Of a stretch of DNA of 64,000 bases, positions 12,745 to 22,730 are shown piece after piece. Numbering within the stretch: the stretch's first letter is position 1; each line of letters begins with the position of its first letter. Below the pieces are notes generated by a model. That model saw only the letters and a program-made list of their open reading frames with translations, had not been told where the DNA came from and ran no database searches. Origin of the DNA: Lutjanus erythropterus (lineage: Eukaryota; Chordata; Actinopteri; Lutjaniformes; Lutjanidae); NCBI GenBank assembly GCA_020091685.1, contig CM034595.1, positions 13,010,525 through 13,074,524 on the forward strand. The letters run 5' to 3'. The position numbers and the translations under genes are program-made.

Positions 12745-13876
12745 TGATTTGGGTAAACCAACCCTTTAAAACATGCATAGTACTGTAAAGCAGTAAATTC
12801 CACCTATGCTGACAGCTAACCAACATTTTCCCCCTCATGAATAAATGGGCACAGTTACTGTGTGGAAAATATTTAAGTCCTGCATTTGATCACCACAAAG
12901 GCTCTTGGTGATTTTGGCTCAGTAATGGCTGCCATACCTCGACTACCAGTGCTCTCAAAGCCTCTTGTTCTTCCCTCCCCGTGCGAGCTGGAGGCAGCTC
13001 TACAGTATATGTCCTCCTCCTGTGTGATCAGGCCTGCAGCACTTGTCATCTCCCTGGTGGCAGCTTAGATTCTCCAATTTTTAGGTTAATTAATCAAAAA
13101 TGATTTCTTTTCTCATTAGCCATGCAGTTGGTTTGCAATCTGCAAAATCGATGTTTTACAGATGTTTCCCTGGGTTTTGTTTTTCGAGACGGCGCTGATT
13201 TTTATTGGGTATAGATTTAAGAGGGTGCTGAGGGATTGTGAGTTAACTCAGCCACACACAATCACACTCACACGCAGCCACAGACACACTAAATGCATAT
13301 TCTGCGCAGTCACATGCTCACGTAAACACCAACATAAATACAGTACAAAACAGACCCAGACTTTGCTCCATCTAACTTACCTTCAGCACCTGGAATCGCA
13401 GTGTCGAACATAATCTGTCCATCTAACTGATGCGGACAGCAGCTCTTTCTCCATTTTGGTTCGCCTATATCGAGTCGATCGTTGCCAAACCCAGGGGGTT
13501 GAGCCACACACACACTCTCTCTGGGTAGCACTCTTTAATCACGTAACAGCTTCTGGTTCTAGTTCCTGTTGGTTGTAAACAAATGTAATGTTGCATTTCC
13601 TGCAGTCTAGACATAACAACAAACCTGGCAGAACCAGAGAGGGGAGCGATTGCGGTTGCTAAGGAGTGGCTGGCACAAAGTCGGCAACAAACCCGGCTGT
13701 GAGGTATAGGGGAAGGAACCTTCAAACAGATGCAGCAGGGGCGTGGGGCATCTTCTTTAGTTTTGTTTTGAGCTTCGCATCACTGAAGAGGGGCACAAAT
13801 CTTGGGTAAACGTTAGGTAAGTGTGTTATTTTGTTGAAAATAATTGATCCTAGGCGTCTTTATTTGTCTGGTTGTA
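12743..13876. other. Mostly unique sequence, nothing firmly recognised
   Basis: A moderately complex block lies at 12870-13075. CA-rich sequence lies at 13253-13290. Several short overlapping frames on both strands carry no known domain. Confidence 0.4.
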
Positions 13877-14404
13877 TTAAAGGGGCAGTTCACCCCAAAG
13901 TCAACTATACATATTTTTGCTCTGGCCTGTAGTTATCCACCATAGAGATGTTTGCCTTGGCTTCAGGCTTCTCTTTCTTAATTTATTGTATTTCATTTGC
14001 CCCCACGTCCCGTTTTTATTTTGATGATGTACTACTTCCTTGACCAATAGGCTTGCACCTTGCGCAGCATAGATGTGCAGGTTACTCCTGTAGATCTGTG
14101 TCAGCTGATACATGTTGGTCATTTTAACACTTTTTGTCATGTAAAATAAAGGCTTTTTAATTTCGTACAAACCCTACAGTTTCCCTTGGATTGGAGACTT
14201 TCATTTTTTGCAATGAGCCCTTCACTAGAAGAATAAGGCCAACAAAAGACATTTGGAAAAACTTACCACCAATGTCTATTGCCAGAAATCATGACCCAGT
14301 TACTTAAGATAATCCACAGACCTTGTTGTGAGCAGTTCCATGTATGAACTAATCCCTTTCTACGGTGGAATCTACCGGAACATCATCCAGACATGCTGCT
14401 GACT

Positions 14405-15095
14405 TAACTGGAGCCTGATCTCATCTGAGATGAACTGATGCAAAGTAAAAAAAAAAAAAAAAGAAAAAAAAGTGCTGTGGTCCGATGAGTCCACATTTCA
14501 AATTCATTCCGGGAATCATGATGTCTTGTCCTCCAGGCTAAAGAGGAAAACGCCCATCAACACTGTTACTAGCACTAACTTCAAAAGCCGGCATTTCTGT
14601 GATGGCATGAGGGTGTGTTGGTGCAAATGGCATGGTTAACTGTCACTTCTGTGACGGCCCTGTTAACACTGAAAAGTTCATACAGGTTTTGGAGCAACAT
14701 GTGCTGCCATCCAGATGGTGTCTTTTCCGGATTTGGCCCTGCATATTTAAGCAAGACAGTGCCAAGACACATTCTGCATGTTACAGCAGTGTGGCTTCCT
14801 AGTAAAAGATTTTGGGTACTAGACCAGCCTGCCTGCAGTCCAGACCTCTCTACCACTGAAAATGTGTGGCACATTATGGAGCACCCTTATCACAACCTCT
14901 TTGGAACATGTTGCAGGCATCATATTCAGAATGAGTGTATATTTACAAAAAAACAATAAAGTTGATCACTTTATAATAATGTGCTGTCTTTGTACTGTAT
15001 TCAATTGAATATATTTTGAAAATGGTTCACAAATCATTGCATTCTGTTATTATTTGTTTTACACACCATCCAACTTTTTTGGAATTGGGATTGTA
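14405..15095 (+). mobile_element. Tc1/mariner-superfamily element, 5'-truncated
   Basis: The segment encodes broken transposase motifs and ends in CCAACTTTTTTGGAATTGGG then ATTGTA. That 3' end is typical of an abundant fish Tc1/mariner family with AATTCCAAAAAAGTTGG inverted ends. The 5' terminal repeat is absent, so the copy is about half length. It lies in the centre of a T2/Kolobok-like element, which shows it inserted later. A TA dinucleotide borders the right end, as expected for this superfamily. The exact left boundary is uncertain between 14362 and 14407. Confidence 0.75.
14472..14895 (+). pseudogene. Broken Tc1/mariner transposase (DDE superfamily)
   Basis: Reading from 14472 gives VLWSDESTF, the block around the first catalytic aspartate of Tc1-type transposases. 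This frame stops after about 55 codons. Another frame near 14748 reads FKQDSAKTH, matching the second aspartate block (usually QQDNA). A further frame gives PACSPDLSTTENVWHIM near 14829-14876, matching the SPDL-P-EN-W block before the third catalytic residue. The three blocks lie in the right order and spacing but not in one frame, so the gene has frameshifts and stops. The N-terminal DNA-binding domain is missing. The family would cut and paste DNA at TA sites; this copy cannot. Confidence 0.8.
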
Positions 15096-15405
15096 GAAAG
15101 AAAATGTTTCTTCCATGAAACGTCTCACAACAAGGTCTGTAGATTATGTTCAGTAACCGGGTCATGATTTCTCAAGAGACACTGGTGTTTTAAGTTTTTT
15201 TTTTTTTATTTTAAATATTTTTCTGGCACTTTGAGCACTCAAAGCTGGGTGCAATTTAATCTCATTATACAAGACAAGGCAGACATATCTATGGCCAACA
15301 TCTCCAAAACTCAGCAACTGACACCACAACAATCTATAGATAAATAACACCACAGGCCAGAGGAATAATCTGTACTTTTGATTTGGGGATGAACCGTCCC
15401 TTTAA

Positions 15406-15715
15406 AGGTGCATTTGTGCATGTCCTTTATTAAACACAAGTGTTTAAAGCTGTTGAAAAATTTAAATTTTTAGCTTTTTTAGCATTCATATGTCTATGCA
15501 AACTTTTTGGAATGCGCCCTTGATGCCATCTGCTGCACAGTTGTTCAGCAGTGTGTACTATATGGTTCTGTGTGTGTGTGCTTGTGCCCGCATTTGTATT
15601 TGTGTACACCAGTCCCCACCCACCGTTCCACTCAACTACACAGGAAAAAGAAGATGAAGCAGAGGAGCAAAGGAGCCCAAACAGAAATTATTATTGATTT
15701 AATCACATAATCAGC
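15406..15715. other. Unique sequence with short TG tract
   Basis: A brief TG-rich stretch at 15568-15605 is the only simple repeat. The 67-codon frame at 15507-15710 has no recognisable domain. Confidence 0.4.
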
Positions 15716-16195
15716 CGCAAACACTTCAGGCCAAGATAGCAAATCCATAATAGCCTCCCCACATAACCACCCTTACAAATTTACCATCAAAGCCCTGCGC
15801 GCACACACTGCAAACACTGCGAACCAGGGGTCACCTTCAGTCGCTGGCAAAATATTGACGTTCCTAATGCTTCTATATGTTTTTGAGTTAAGCGTTATCA
15901 ATCACCGATAAGGGCCTGATGTCTCTAAAACATAACTCCTATGGCAGAGGGATTACAGCATCGCTTTTCTTGTCATAATCTAAGCATATCTTTTCAGACA
16001 AAGGGAGAGGATGGTAAAATCAATGTTGTCAGAAGCAGACATTTCCCACTGTGGCTGCTCCAGTCTGCCTTTAGATGAGATACAGGAACGCTGTTCTAAC
16101 CTTAGAGACATCAAGATTTGCCTTGGTGAAAGTGCTCCCACTGTTTCAAAGAAAATGATTTTAATTAATAATGTTTTAAAAAGTTTTTTTCTCAT
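15716..16195. promoter_or_regulatory. Candidate conserved noncoding element
   Basis: This is a complex repeat-free block containing AAGCGTTATCAATCACCGATA, CAAGATAGCAAATCC and CATAATCTAAGC. Overlapping frames on both strands (71 and 62 codons) are probably chance. Conservation is inferred from texture. Confidence 0.28.
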
Positions 16196-17003
16196 TTAAC
16201 GTTTAAAACAATTTTGCCCTCGTGTTTACCGGCATTCTACTCCAACAATGAAGCATGTAATTATTTCAATAAAGCACAATGATAAATTGGATCTTCTTGA
16301 ATGAATGAATTTCATTACTAAAGTCAAAAACAAAAGCACAAAAATAAAAGTCTTTTTTGTTTTCCTAAACTGTGCGTTACACACAAAAAACTTTTTTTTT
16401 TTAAAAATACAAAAGTGTTGTTTGAATCAGTAAAGACACACAATGAATGACAATTTGACATCAATAGGCTGAGCTTGGTTTTCATGAAATAAAGATAAAA
16501 GATTTCAAAATAATTCCTCTTTTTCACTTTTGTTTTCCGAAAAATCATTTAAAGCACCTGAAGTGTGTGTGTTTTCTTACCTTGAGAGCAGCTGCAAGGC
16601 CAAAAAATGTGGAACTGGAGGCAGGGAATCACTCCTGTGTAGTCGTCTGTCTGTAGCTCAGCAGGACTTTATTTATTGATTTATTTATCTATTTAATTTC
16701 ATTTTATAGTGTTTTGGCTGATGATATAAAGCCAGACTAAATAAATTCCTTTAAAGTTACAAGACTTAAGATTTTCAGTAAATCAAACCCAGTTTTGATA
16801 CTGTTTATTGTTTACTGGTTTAACAGCAATAGCCCTTCAATGTATATTTACATTTTTACTGTAATTACTCTTCTATATATGAATTTTTACTGTAAGTCAC
16901 CATTACCACACTGAAATCAAATTGTTGACCTATGCATGAGAGAGTCAGAGGAAATGATGCAGGATGTATCCAGCATAATTTTATCTCATCAATATCACTA
17001 GAG
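16196..17003. other. AT-rich sequence, low-complexity patches
   Basis: Contains TTTATTTATTGATTTATTTAT near 16668 and several poly-A and poly-T runs. No gene or bounded repeat is recognised. Confidence 0.45.
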
Positions 17004-17330
17004 TTGCAATGATTAATCAATTAAATGATTAATTGGCAAATATTAAATTAATTGCCAACTATTCTGGTAATCAATTAATTGTTTTGAGTCATTTTCTGAA
17101 ACAAAAATTAAATGTCAACTGTTTACTGGTTTCTCTATGACAGTAAACTAAATATCTGTGGGTTATGGACAAAACAAGACATATAAGGATGTCAATTTGG
17201 GCTTTGAGAAACACGGATCAACATTTTTCACAATTTTCTGACATTTCATGGATAAAACAACTAATTGATTAATTGAAAAAATGACTGATAGATTAATTGA
17301 GAATGAATATAATCATTTGTTGCAGCCGGA
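17004..17330. mobile_element. hAT-like nonautonomous repeat, copy 2 (near complete)
   Basis: It starts GTTGCAATGATTAATCAATT and ends in the inverse sense with GATTAATTGAGAATG then TTGTTGCAGC, giving inverted GATTAAT-rich ends. The middle carries CAGTAAACTAAATAT, GGACAAAACAAGACAT and AATTTTCTGACATTTC, all also found at 9480-9695. It has no coding capacity. The family is common in teleosts; assignment to hAT is from memory. Confidence 0.6.
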
Positions 17331-17639
17331 GATATCAGCCTCGCTGTTTACTGCTTACTTAAAAATTTATGGTTATCTTTTTTTTAAGAATGTTCAGTGG
17401 CGTATTGTACTTTAAAATGGGTTAAAAGAGAGACAGAAGGACAATTAGATTGAATTGAAATTTTTTTCAGTATTTTTGTAAATATTATGTAGCTGCAGTC
17501 AAGAGGGGATCTGCGTCATACCAGCAGTAAACCACACTAACTGGCTGATAGTCAATAAAAGCCTTCAAATATTTGTCTAACTCTACTGTTCAGCACAAGA
17601 GGAAATTTGTCTAATTTTGCATGGCTGCAGAACGATGAA

Positions 17640-18060
17640 TTGGATTCAGATTTGAACACTCTCTTAATATCCATCTCTCCAGCGATCTATCCATTCAGTT
17701 GCCTATCCTTGTCCATCTAGCCCAGGGCTATGGGAGCCTAATTGTTTACCAAAGGGTTGCGGCTCATTTGCTCCTGGAGATTGGGCCTAATTAACACTAA
17801 CTTGTCTGAACACCGAGGAGCGCTGTCCACTCCACTTTAATCTAATCTGTACTCTTTCAAAAAATAATGAGATCATTTACACCTCATTAACGAGCAATGT
17901 AATGTCTGGGAATTAATCATAATGATTGCTTATCATTTCACTTTGCAATATTATCTCCTCTAATGAAACTGTTCACACAACTGCCAAGAGGGCCTTAATT
18001 GGTCGTGTGAAATCACAGAGCACCCGGCAGCTTGCCGCGACGTGTGTGAAGTTCTAATTT
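17640..18060. promoter_or_regulatory. Candidate conserved noncoding element (one of the best in window)
   Basis: A sharply bounded, complex block holding GGGCCTAATTAACAC, CATTAACGAGCAATGTAATG, GGAATTAATCATAATGATTG and GGGCCTTAATTGG. This density of TAATTA, AATCAT and ATTAAC words is typical of developmental enhancers bound by homeodomain factors. It has no ORF of interest. The right edge runs into a G-rich tract and CA repeats. Enhancer identity is an inference; cross-species alignment would decide. Confidence 0.4.
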
Positions 18061-18064
18061 GCAT

Positions 18065-18096
18065 GGGTGGGGGGTTGAGGGGGGGAATTTGGGGGG
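18065..18096 (+). other. G-quadruplex-capable G-rich tract
   Basis: Four runs of at least three G lie within 32 nt (GGGTGGGGGG, then seven G, then six G), separated by loops of up to five bases. This meets the usual quadruplex pattern on the plus strand. Confidence 0.75.
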
Positions 18097-18477
18097 TGTG
18101 AGGATGGCATCACTTAGGTACACACATGCAAACACACACACACACAGAAGGTGCATAGAAATGTGGTGGGATGGTCTGAGAAAATGCATGCTGTATGTAT
18201 ACAAACAAAACATACAAATTCCCCAACAGCCCGGAGGATCAGGCAAATGATTTATTGGATTGTTTTACTTTTACAAAAGTAATTCCAGACTATAGCTATT
18301 TTGGAGATTTTCTTCCAAGTCATTTTTAAAGGAGACCTATTTCCAGCAATATATACTGCCATTATGGGATTCCAGTGCAGCAGCTTTGCATGATTCACAG
18401 TTAAAAAGATCCTTATTTATCTTATACTGGTCCTTTATCCAGCCCATTAATTCACCCTCTGTCTGAAACAAGCCATT
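18097..18477. other. Unique sequence, nothing recognised
   Basis: A short (CA)n run lies at about 18133-18147. No gene or bounded repeat is seen. Confidence 0.4.
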
Positions 18478-19205
18478 TTAGCTCCTGTGTCTTTAAAGCC
18501 CCCTCCTAAAGCCCACTTTCTTCTGATTGGCCAACCACTTGAAGTCTGCTGAGGGTTGCATGATATGCTTGTAGCGCCAGGATTACTGTACAAAACCACA
18601 ACTTTATTAAGTGATTTAGGGAAAGTGGTTTATATTTCATGCAGAAAATATTTCCCGTCTGCCCTGTCATATCCTGCGGCTGCTCTGCCACAACTTTGGC
18701 TATTAACAGAGTTTCCTGATGGACACGCAATGTTATTTGTTGTTAGCGGTTAGTTACTGGGCTAATTGGTGAGTTAGCTCAGGAATAGGTCTAACTATGC
18801 AAGACTACAACACCCACTGCTTCTGAGCACTGTCTTTACATGGAAAATAATGACACTGAATTGGATTCATTTATTGCTTATCACACCAAAAATTAGTCAT
18901 GAAAAATGCTAGAGGAGATGAAGTGGAGTATTTCTGGGGATTGATTGCTGAGCACACAGCTTTACAGTTTTATTCACTCATTTTGATGTAACTTTTTGAC
19001 TATTTTATTGATTAAATATTTTCTGGTTTTCCCTCTGATGTCCTCCGGCTGTTCTGCCTCAACTGAAGCTGATTTGCGAGTTTACTGACAAAGCTTTACT
19101 TGTTGTTAGCAGTTAGCTACTTTAGCTACTAACTGCTAGTTAGCTCAGTTAGCCATGCAGATGACTCTGCCTGAACTGAGCTCAAAACACCCTTAGCCTG
19201 TCGTC
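18478..19205. repeat. Directly duplicated repeat segment, period about 369 bp
   Basis: A segment beginning near 18662 (CCTGTCATATCCTGCGGCTG) recurs near 19031 (CCCTCTGATGTCCTCCGGCT). Both copies continue through GAGTTT-CTGA, TTGTTGTTAGC-GTTAG and GTTAGCTCAG. The copies are clearly diverged. An inverted relative appears at 57440-57690, so this is a dispersed family arranged here as a direct pair. The class is unknown. Confidence 0.55.
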
Positions 19206-19560
19206 AGAAAATAGAAAGAAAAAAACATTGGGATAATATTATTTTACACATTGGCCACATTTAATATGAACATCCAACACAGAAAACAGACAGAAAATAA
19301 GAAAGAAAGGAAAAGTAATAATAGGTCCACTTTAAACATTAGGTTTGAAAATAAATGTATGCACCTGATGTCTGCTGTCCCTCTCTTGGCACAAGATCCA
19401 TGCCAGTGGTGGATGTGATTATCCAAGTGACATGGCATCCAGACTGATCCCAGCTTTGTGCCACCACCGTGAAGCCAAGACATGAAGAACAGCCATCCAA
19501 TATCCCAGTTTTTGCATTGCAGCTTCTTATAGCCTACTGTATATCCACCCAACTGGTCAT
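19206..19560. other. Unique sequence, nothing recognised
   Basis: A 102-codon minus-strand frame (19244-19552) has a hydrophobic C-terminal half but no domain that I recognise, no splice context and AT-rich codons. I treat it as chance. Confidence 0.4.
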
Positions 19561-19850
19561 CCCAGCACTCCCGCCTCCTGGAGGAGGCTAAACAGCGCTA
19601 ATAACTGTTAAAATACCATCCCTCCCCAGTGTGTGGACCACCTAAAGAGGCCATGCTTGACTGGAGGGAGGAGAGCACTGAGGCTGCTCCGTGCCCGGCT
19701 CCCCAGGCTTAGGAGGGCTTAGGTGCGGATGTCATTTGCTCTTTCTCCTGGTCAGAGTGGCTAGCTGCTAATTGTGGCCTCTGGTCTGTGAGTTGAGCTT
19801 GTGTAGCTAAGGAGAAAAGGCTTGCCCAAATTGAAATCTGAGTAGCGTGT
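19561..19850. other. Complex, possibly conserved noncoding block
   Basis: GC-richer than its surroundings, with a CTCCTGGAGGAGG inverted motif near 19574 and AGGCTTAGGAGGGCTTAGG, a short direct repeat near 19706. No coding frame is supported. Confidence 0.25.
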
Positions 19851-20149
19851 CTGAGAGTCGGGTGACTTACTCCATCATGGATGCGGTTTTAAGACACAGT
19901 CATAATTCCTTCTGGGCTAATTTCATCATCCAAAGAAACATTATTTTGTCTGTTCGCTGTACCAAACTCTATTATCCTTTCCTCTTATTTTATTCCATTT
20001 CTCTGTTCATTGGATTATCCTTGCAGGTAGCCAAGACCAAGATTGGCAAGTCCAAGTCAAAGAGTGAAACTAAAAGTCAGGGCCAAGATCAGAGAAACAG
20101 TCTCATTCAAAGTCAAAATGTTCAATTCAGAATTTACCTGCTCTCTATT

Positions 20150-20826
20150 TTAGGTCAGGTTCACACCTCAAAGTCTGGTTCTTGCATCAAACTAATGCAG
20201 GGTTGATTTTCGAAGGCAAATGGTCCAGAAACCATAAACCCACACACTGACCCATACATGGCATGCTTTTTTGAATTGAGCAACTGTAAAATGGCAGGCA
20301 TTACATTTCCTATAAATTCATCACAATAAAAGCCCGTTATTGGGTTTTTGTTTGTTTGTTTAAAAACTTTTATTATGAAGCAGCAATATGAAATGTTTGG
20401 TTTTCATCAGCAGTGACAGTAAAAAAAGCAGATACCTGAACACTGATTCACATAGATTCACTTAGAAGCTACAAAATTACTGAGAGCTTTACCATTATAG
20501 GGGAAACAATGAACGTCTCTTATGTCCAGGTTTGTCCACATTTGTTGGCAAACTTGCTACAAGTTCACCAGTCAACCAGAAGAGAAAACCATTTTTAACC
20601 AATGAAATTACATAGAATGGTACACTTCTGTGATTGGCTTGATATGAAATGAACCGCTCCAGAGTTCACTTGACAACATCTTTCAGGCAGACCAGAGGGT
20701 GATTGTTTTGTTGATACCAGAGTTTGAGTCCAATGTTCACAACAACCCAAACGAACCGCACCAAAGGGTAAATGCTTCAGGGTTCGTTTAAAGCAGACTA
20801 AACAACGCTGGTGTGAACATACCCTT
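20150..20826. mobile_element. Nonautonomous TIR element carrying an inserted foreign arm
   Basis: The left end holds GGTTCACACCTCAAAGTCTG and the right end GCTGGTGTGAACATACCC, an inverted GGT(G)TTCACAC-type pair. The middle has GAACCGCACCAAAGGG-like words seen in fish hAT-type repeats whose ends read GTGTGAA. At 20295-20510 it is interrupted by sequence matching the long arm of the element at 52300-53455, so two families are nested. Class and exact ends are uncertain. Confidence 0.45.
20295..20510. mobile_element. Fragment of the long-arm element family (see 52300-53455)
   Basis: Ordered matches to 53061-53235 and 62520-62770 include CTATAAATTC-TCACA-TAAAAG, AAATGTT-GGTTTTCATC, then GATTCA-TTAGAAGCTACAAAA and TACTGAGAG. 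This is a single arm, with no opposing arm here. Confidence 0.6.
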
Positions 20827-20960
20827 AGTCAAATTAAAAATTTCAATACCAGTACCAATACCTGTACTCTTAAAGCGATACAGATACCAATGGAGTACTT
20901 TGTTACCTTTTTCTTTATGATAAACACTTTGGGTGATTGGCTGCATGCAAAACTACATAA
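20827..20960. repeat. GTACCAATACC-type repeat fragment
   Basis: The run AATACCAGTACCAATACCTGT followed by CGATACAGATACCAATGG resembles the GATACC-rich start of a fish interspersed repeat. It is short and diverged. Confidence 0.35.
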
Positions 20961-21300
20961 ATAGTACAGACCTTGACTTCAACCTGAGCAAATCATAGAA
21001 CTTTGAGGTCATTAAAGAATTATTTATAATACAGAGGACAACATAAACCAAATTGAACCTGGAAGACATTAATCTAGTTAACTCAGGATCCAAAATGGCT
21101 GAGACCAAGGTGAGTTAGAATCCAAACACACAACAAAACAGGTCTAAGGCGTCAGAAAAGTGGTCCAGATATTAGCCTCAAGTACCACAGCTCTGCCTCT
21201 GAGTATACTTCTCTCCACTATCAATCCTCCCCATCACTTCCACTCGTCTCCCATCCTGCTCCTCAGTGTAAAGCCAACTGTCAGCTCCTCTCCGGCTTAT
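20961..21300. other. Unique sequence, nothing recognised
   Basis: No bounded repeat, gene or notable motif is visible. Confidence 0.4.
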
Positions 21301-21850
21301 TAAAGAGAGTCAAACGCCTGCGCTGCCATAACCACGTGCTGATATGATTTATTCTCTCCCCGGAGGACCCCTCTAATGAACAGAGATGTATGCTCAGCAG
21401 CGCGTGCATGTGTAACCTCCGTGTGCTCAGAGGACGGCCGTGCTGTAATATGATAAGTGCCTTGTCGATAGGCTGTATGATATGCTAATCATACTAAAAC
21501 ACAGTGCCTCAGGCTCTCCCTTGTTTATTTATGAAGGCTTGACCTGAGGAGAGCAATAATCGGCTTTTCTCTGAACTCTCTAACCCTGGGAGCCAGGGAA
21601 CCGCCAATCACACACATCTGAGTCCTATAATTCCCCACCTCTCTCTCTGTTCCCCCCTCAACCCAAGCTGAAATGGCAGATTTATGCAAACAGCACTGTG
21701 TGTGCATTTTCCTGCCCGCATTTGTCCGGGGCACATGTCAAGCGCTCAAATCATTAAACTAATTATTAATTGGGACTGCGTAAACAAGTTGTCAGCAGCC
21801 TGCCGACTTGACTGTGTTCTCAGCTCAGCAAATATAACACATTGATCTGA
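21301..21850. promoter_or_regulatory. Candidate conserved noncoding element (strong by eye)
   Basis: A long complex block with ACCACGTG (E-box), TGATATGATTTATTC, TGTATGATATGCTAATCAT, and CATTAAACTAATTATTAATTG. It is GC-richer than flanks and lacks repeats. A 69-codon minus-strand frame at 21525-21734 has no domain. The mixture of E-box, octamer-like ATGCTAAT and TAATTATTA words fits a developmental enhancer; this is inference. Confidence 0.4.
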
Positions 21851-22330
21851 TGTAGTGCACATATTACAAAGCTATCATTTGGACATCAAAATGTACGACT
21901 TCCTCTGATGCAAATCCAGTGCAGATAAGTAGCCTCTCATACTCTGTTTCAAAGTTGCATTCATAGAATAGAAATAATAATTATGCTGCATTCTTTTCAA
22001 AATTCTTGATGATCCAATTCTGATTCTAAATGATCCGATTGATCACTTAGTATAAATTGATAATCCCAATCATCAGTGAATCAACCTGACACACCAGCAC
22101 TATGCCATCCAACGTGATCTCATGAGAAAGGGTTTGAGTAACACATCAATTTGAAGACCATTTCATGTCATGTCATGGTTTTTGAGCTTTACGAGAACAT
22201 GAAACAAAGTCAGATGACCTTCATCATCATGGTCATCTTTGTTGAAGTTTTGTGAAATAGTCACAGTTTTGGTTTAGGCGACAAAATACTTGAAAAAGCT
22301 CAACCTGTTCTCATTACCAACTCATCAAAT
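21851..22330. other. AT-rich sequence with GAT-rich repeats
   Basis: Words like GATGATCC, AATGATCCGATTGATC and AATCATC recur between 22005 and 22085, suggesting a degenerate local repeat. Nothing else is supported. Confidence 0.4.
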
Positions 22331-22730
22331 ACAGACATTTTGTTATCGCTCCTCTGGCTCATGAAAGCAGCACAATGGCTGAAAGACACGCACCGGGCTT
22401 TCTAGTGACTTAAATGTAAACCCATCCATGGCTGTATGAGGCACTGGACTTTCACCAAAGTATAAAGAGGAGAAAGTCCACATCTGGAGGAGGTGGGGTG
22501 GATGGATGGTGCAAACAAACACAGGATTTTCACCAAGATGAGGATTTGTGTCCTGTGTGAAAACCAGTGTCATTAAAAGTATTAAAGTGCATAAAGTTAT
22601 GTTTTCATATGATTTGCGCAATGTGACTTTCATAATATGAATTGCTTCAGTGATGTGACATAGTAGTTATTCTAACCCCAAACATGGTCTTATTCTAAAC
22701 CTACCTAAGTAATTTAATTAAGTAAAAAAT
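22331..22730. repeat. Probable dispersed repeat with TAACC signature
   Basis: The right part (22670-22715) reads TTCTAACCCCAAACATGGTC and CTAAACCTACCTAAG, similar to the signature at 9010 and 63000. The left part contains a 96-codon minus-strand frame with no known domain. Confidence 0.35.

Larger units (their letters stand above)
13877..15405. mobile_element. T2/Kolobok-like long-arm element, interrupted by a Tc1/mariner fossil
   Basis: The left end reads TTAAAGGGGCAGTTCACC (TTAA at 13877-13880). The right end is its inverse, GGATGAACCGTCCCTTTAA (15387-15405). Inside the ends the arms match in inverted order: CTCTGGCCTGTAG (13920) against CAGGCCAGAGG (15353), and AATCATGACCCAGTTACT (14287) against the inverse of GGTCATGATTT (15159). 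The TTAA target and TTAAAGG terminus are the hallmark described for T2-family MITEs linked to Kolobok transposases. A Tc1/mariner fragment sits where the two arms meet, splitting the element. The arms are diverged, so the copy is old. Confidence 0.7.

Noticed and set aside
14615..14959. 114-codon plus frame as an intact gene
   Set aside because: It is one frame of a frameshifted Tc1/mariner transposase; only the SPDL-EN-W motif is in this frame.
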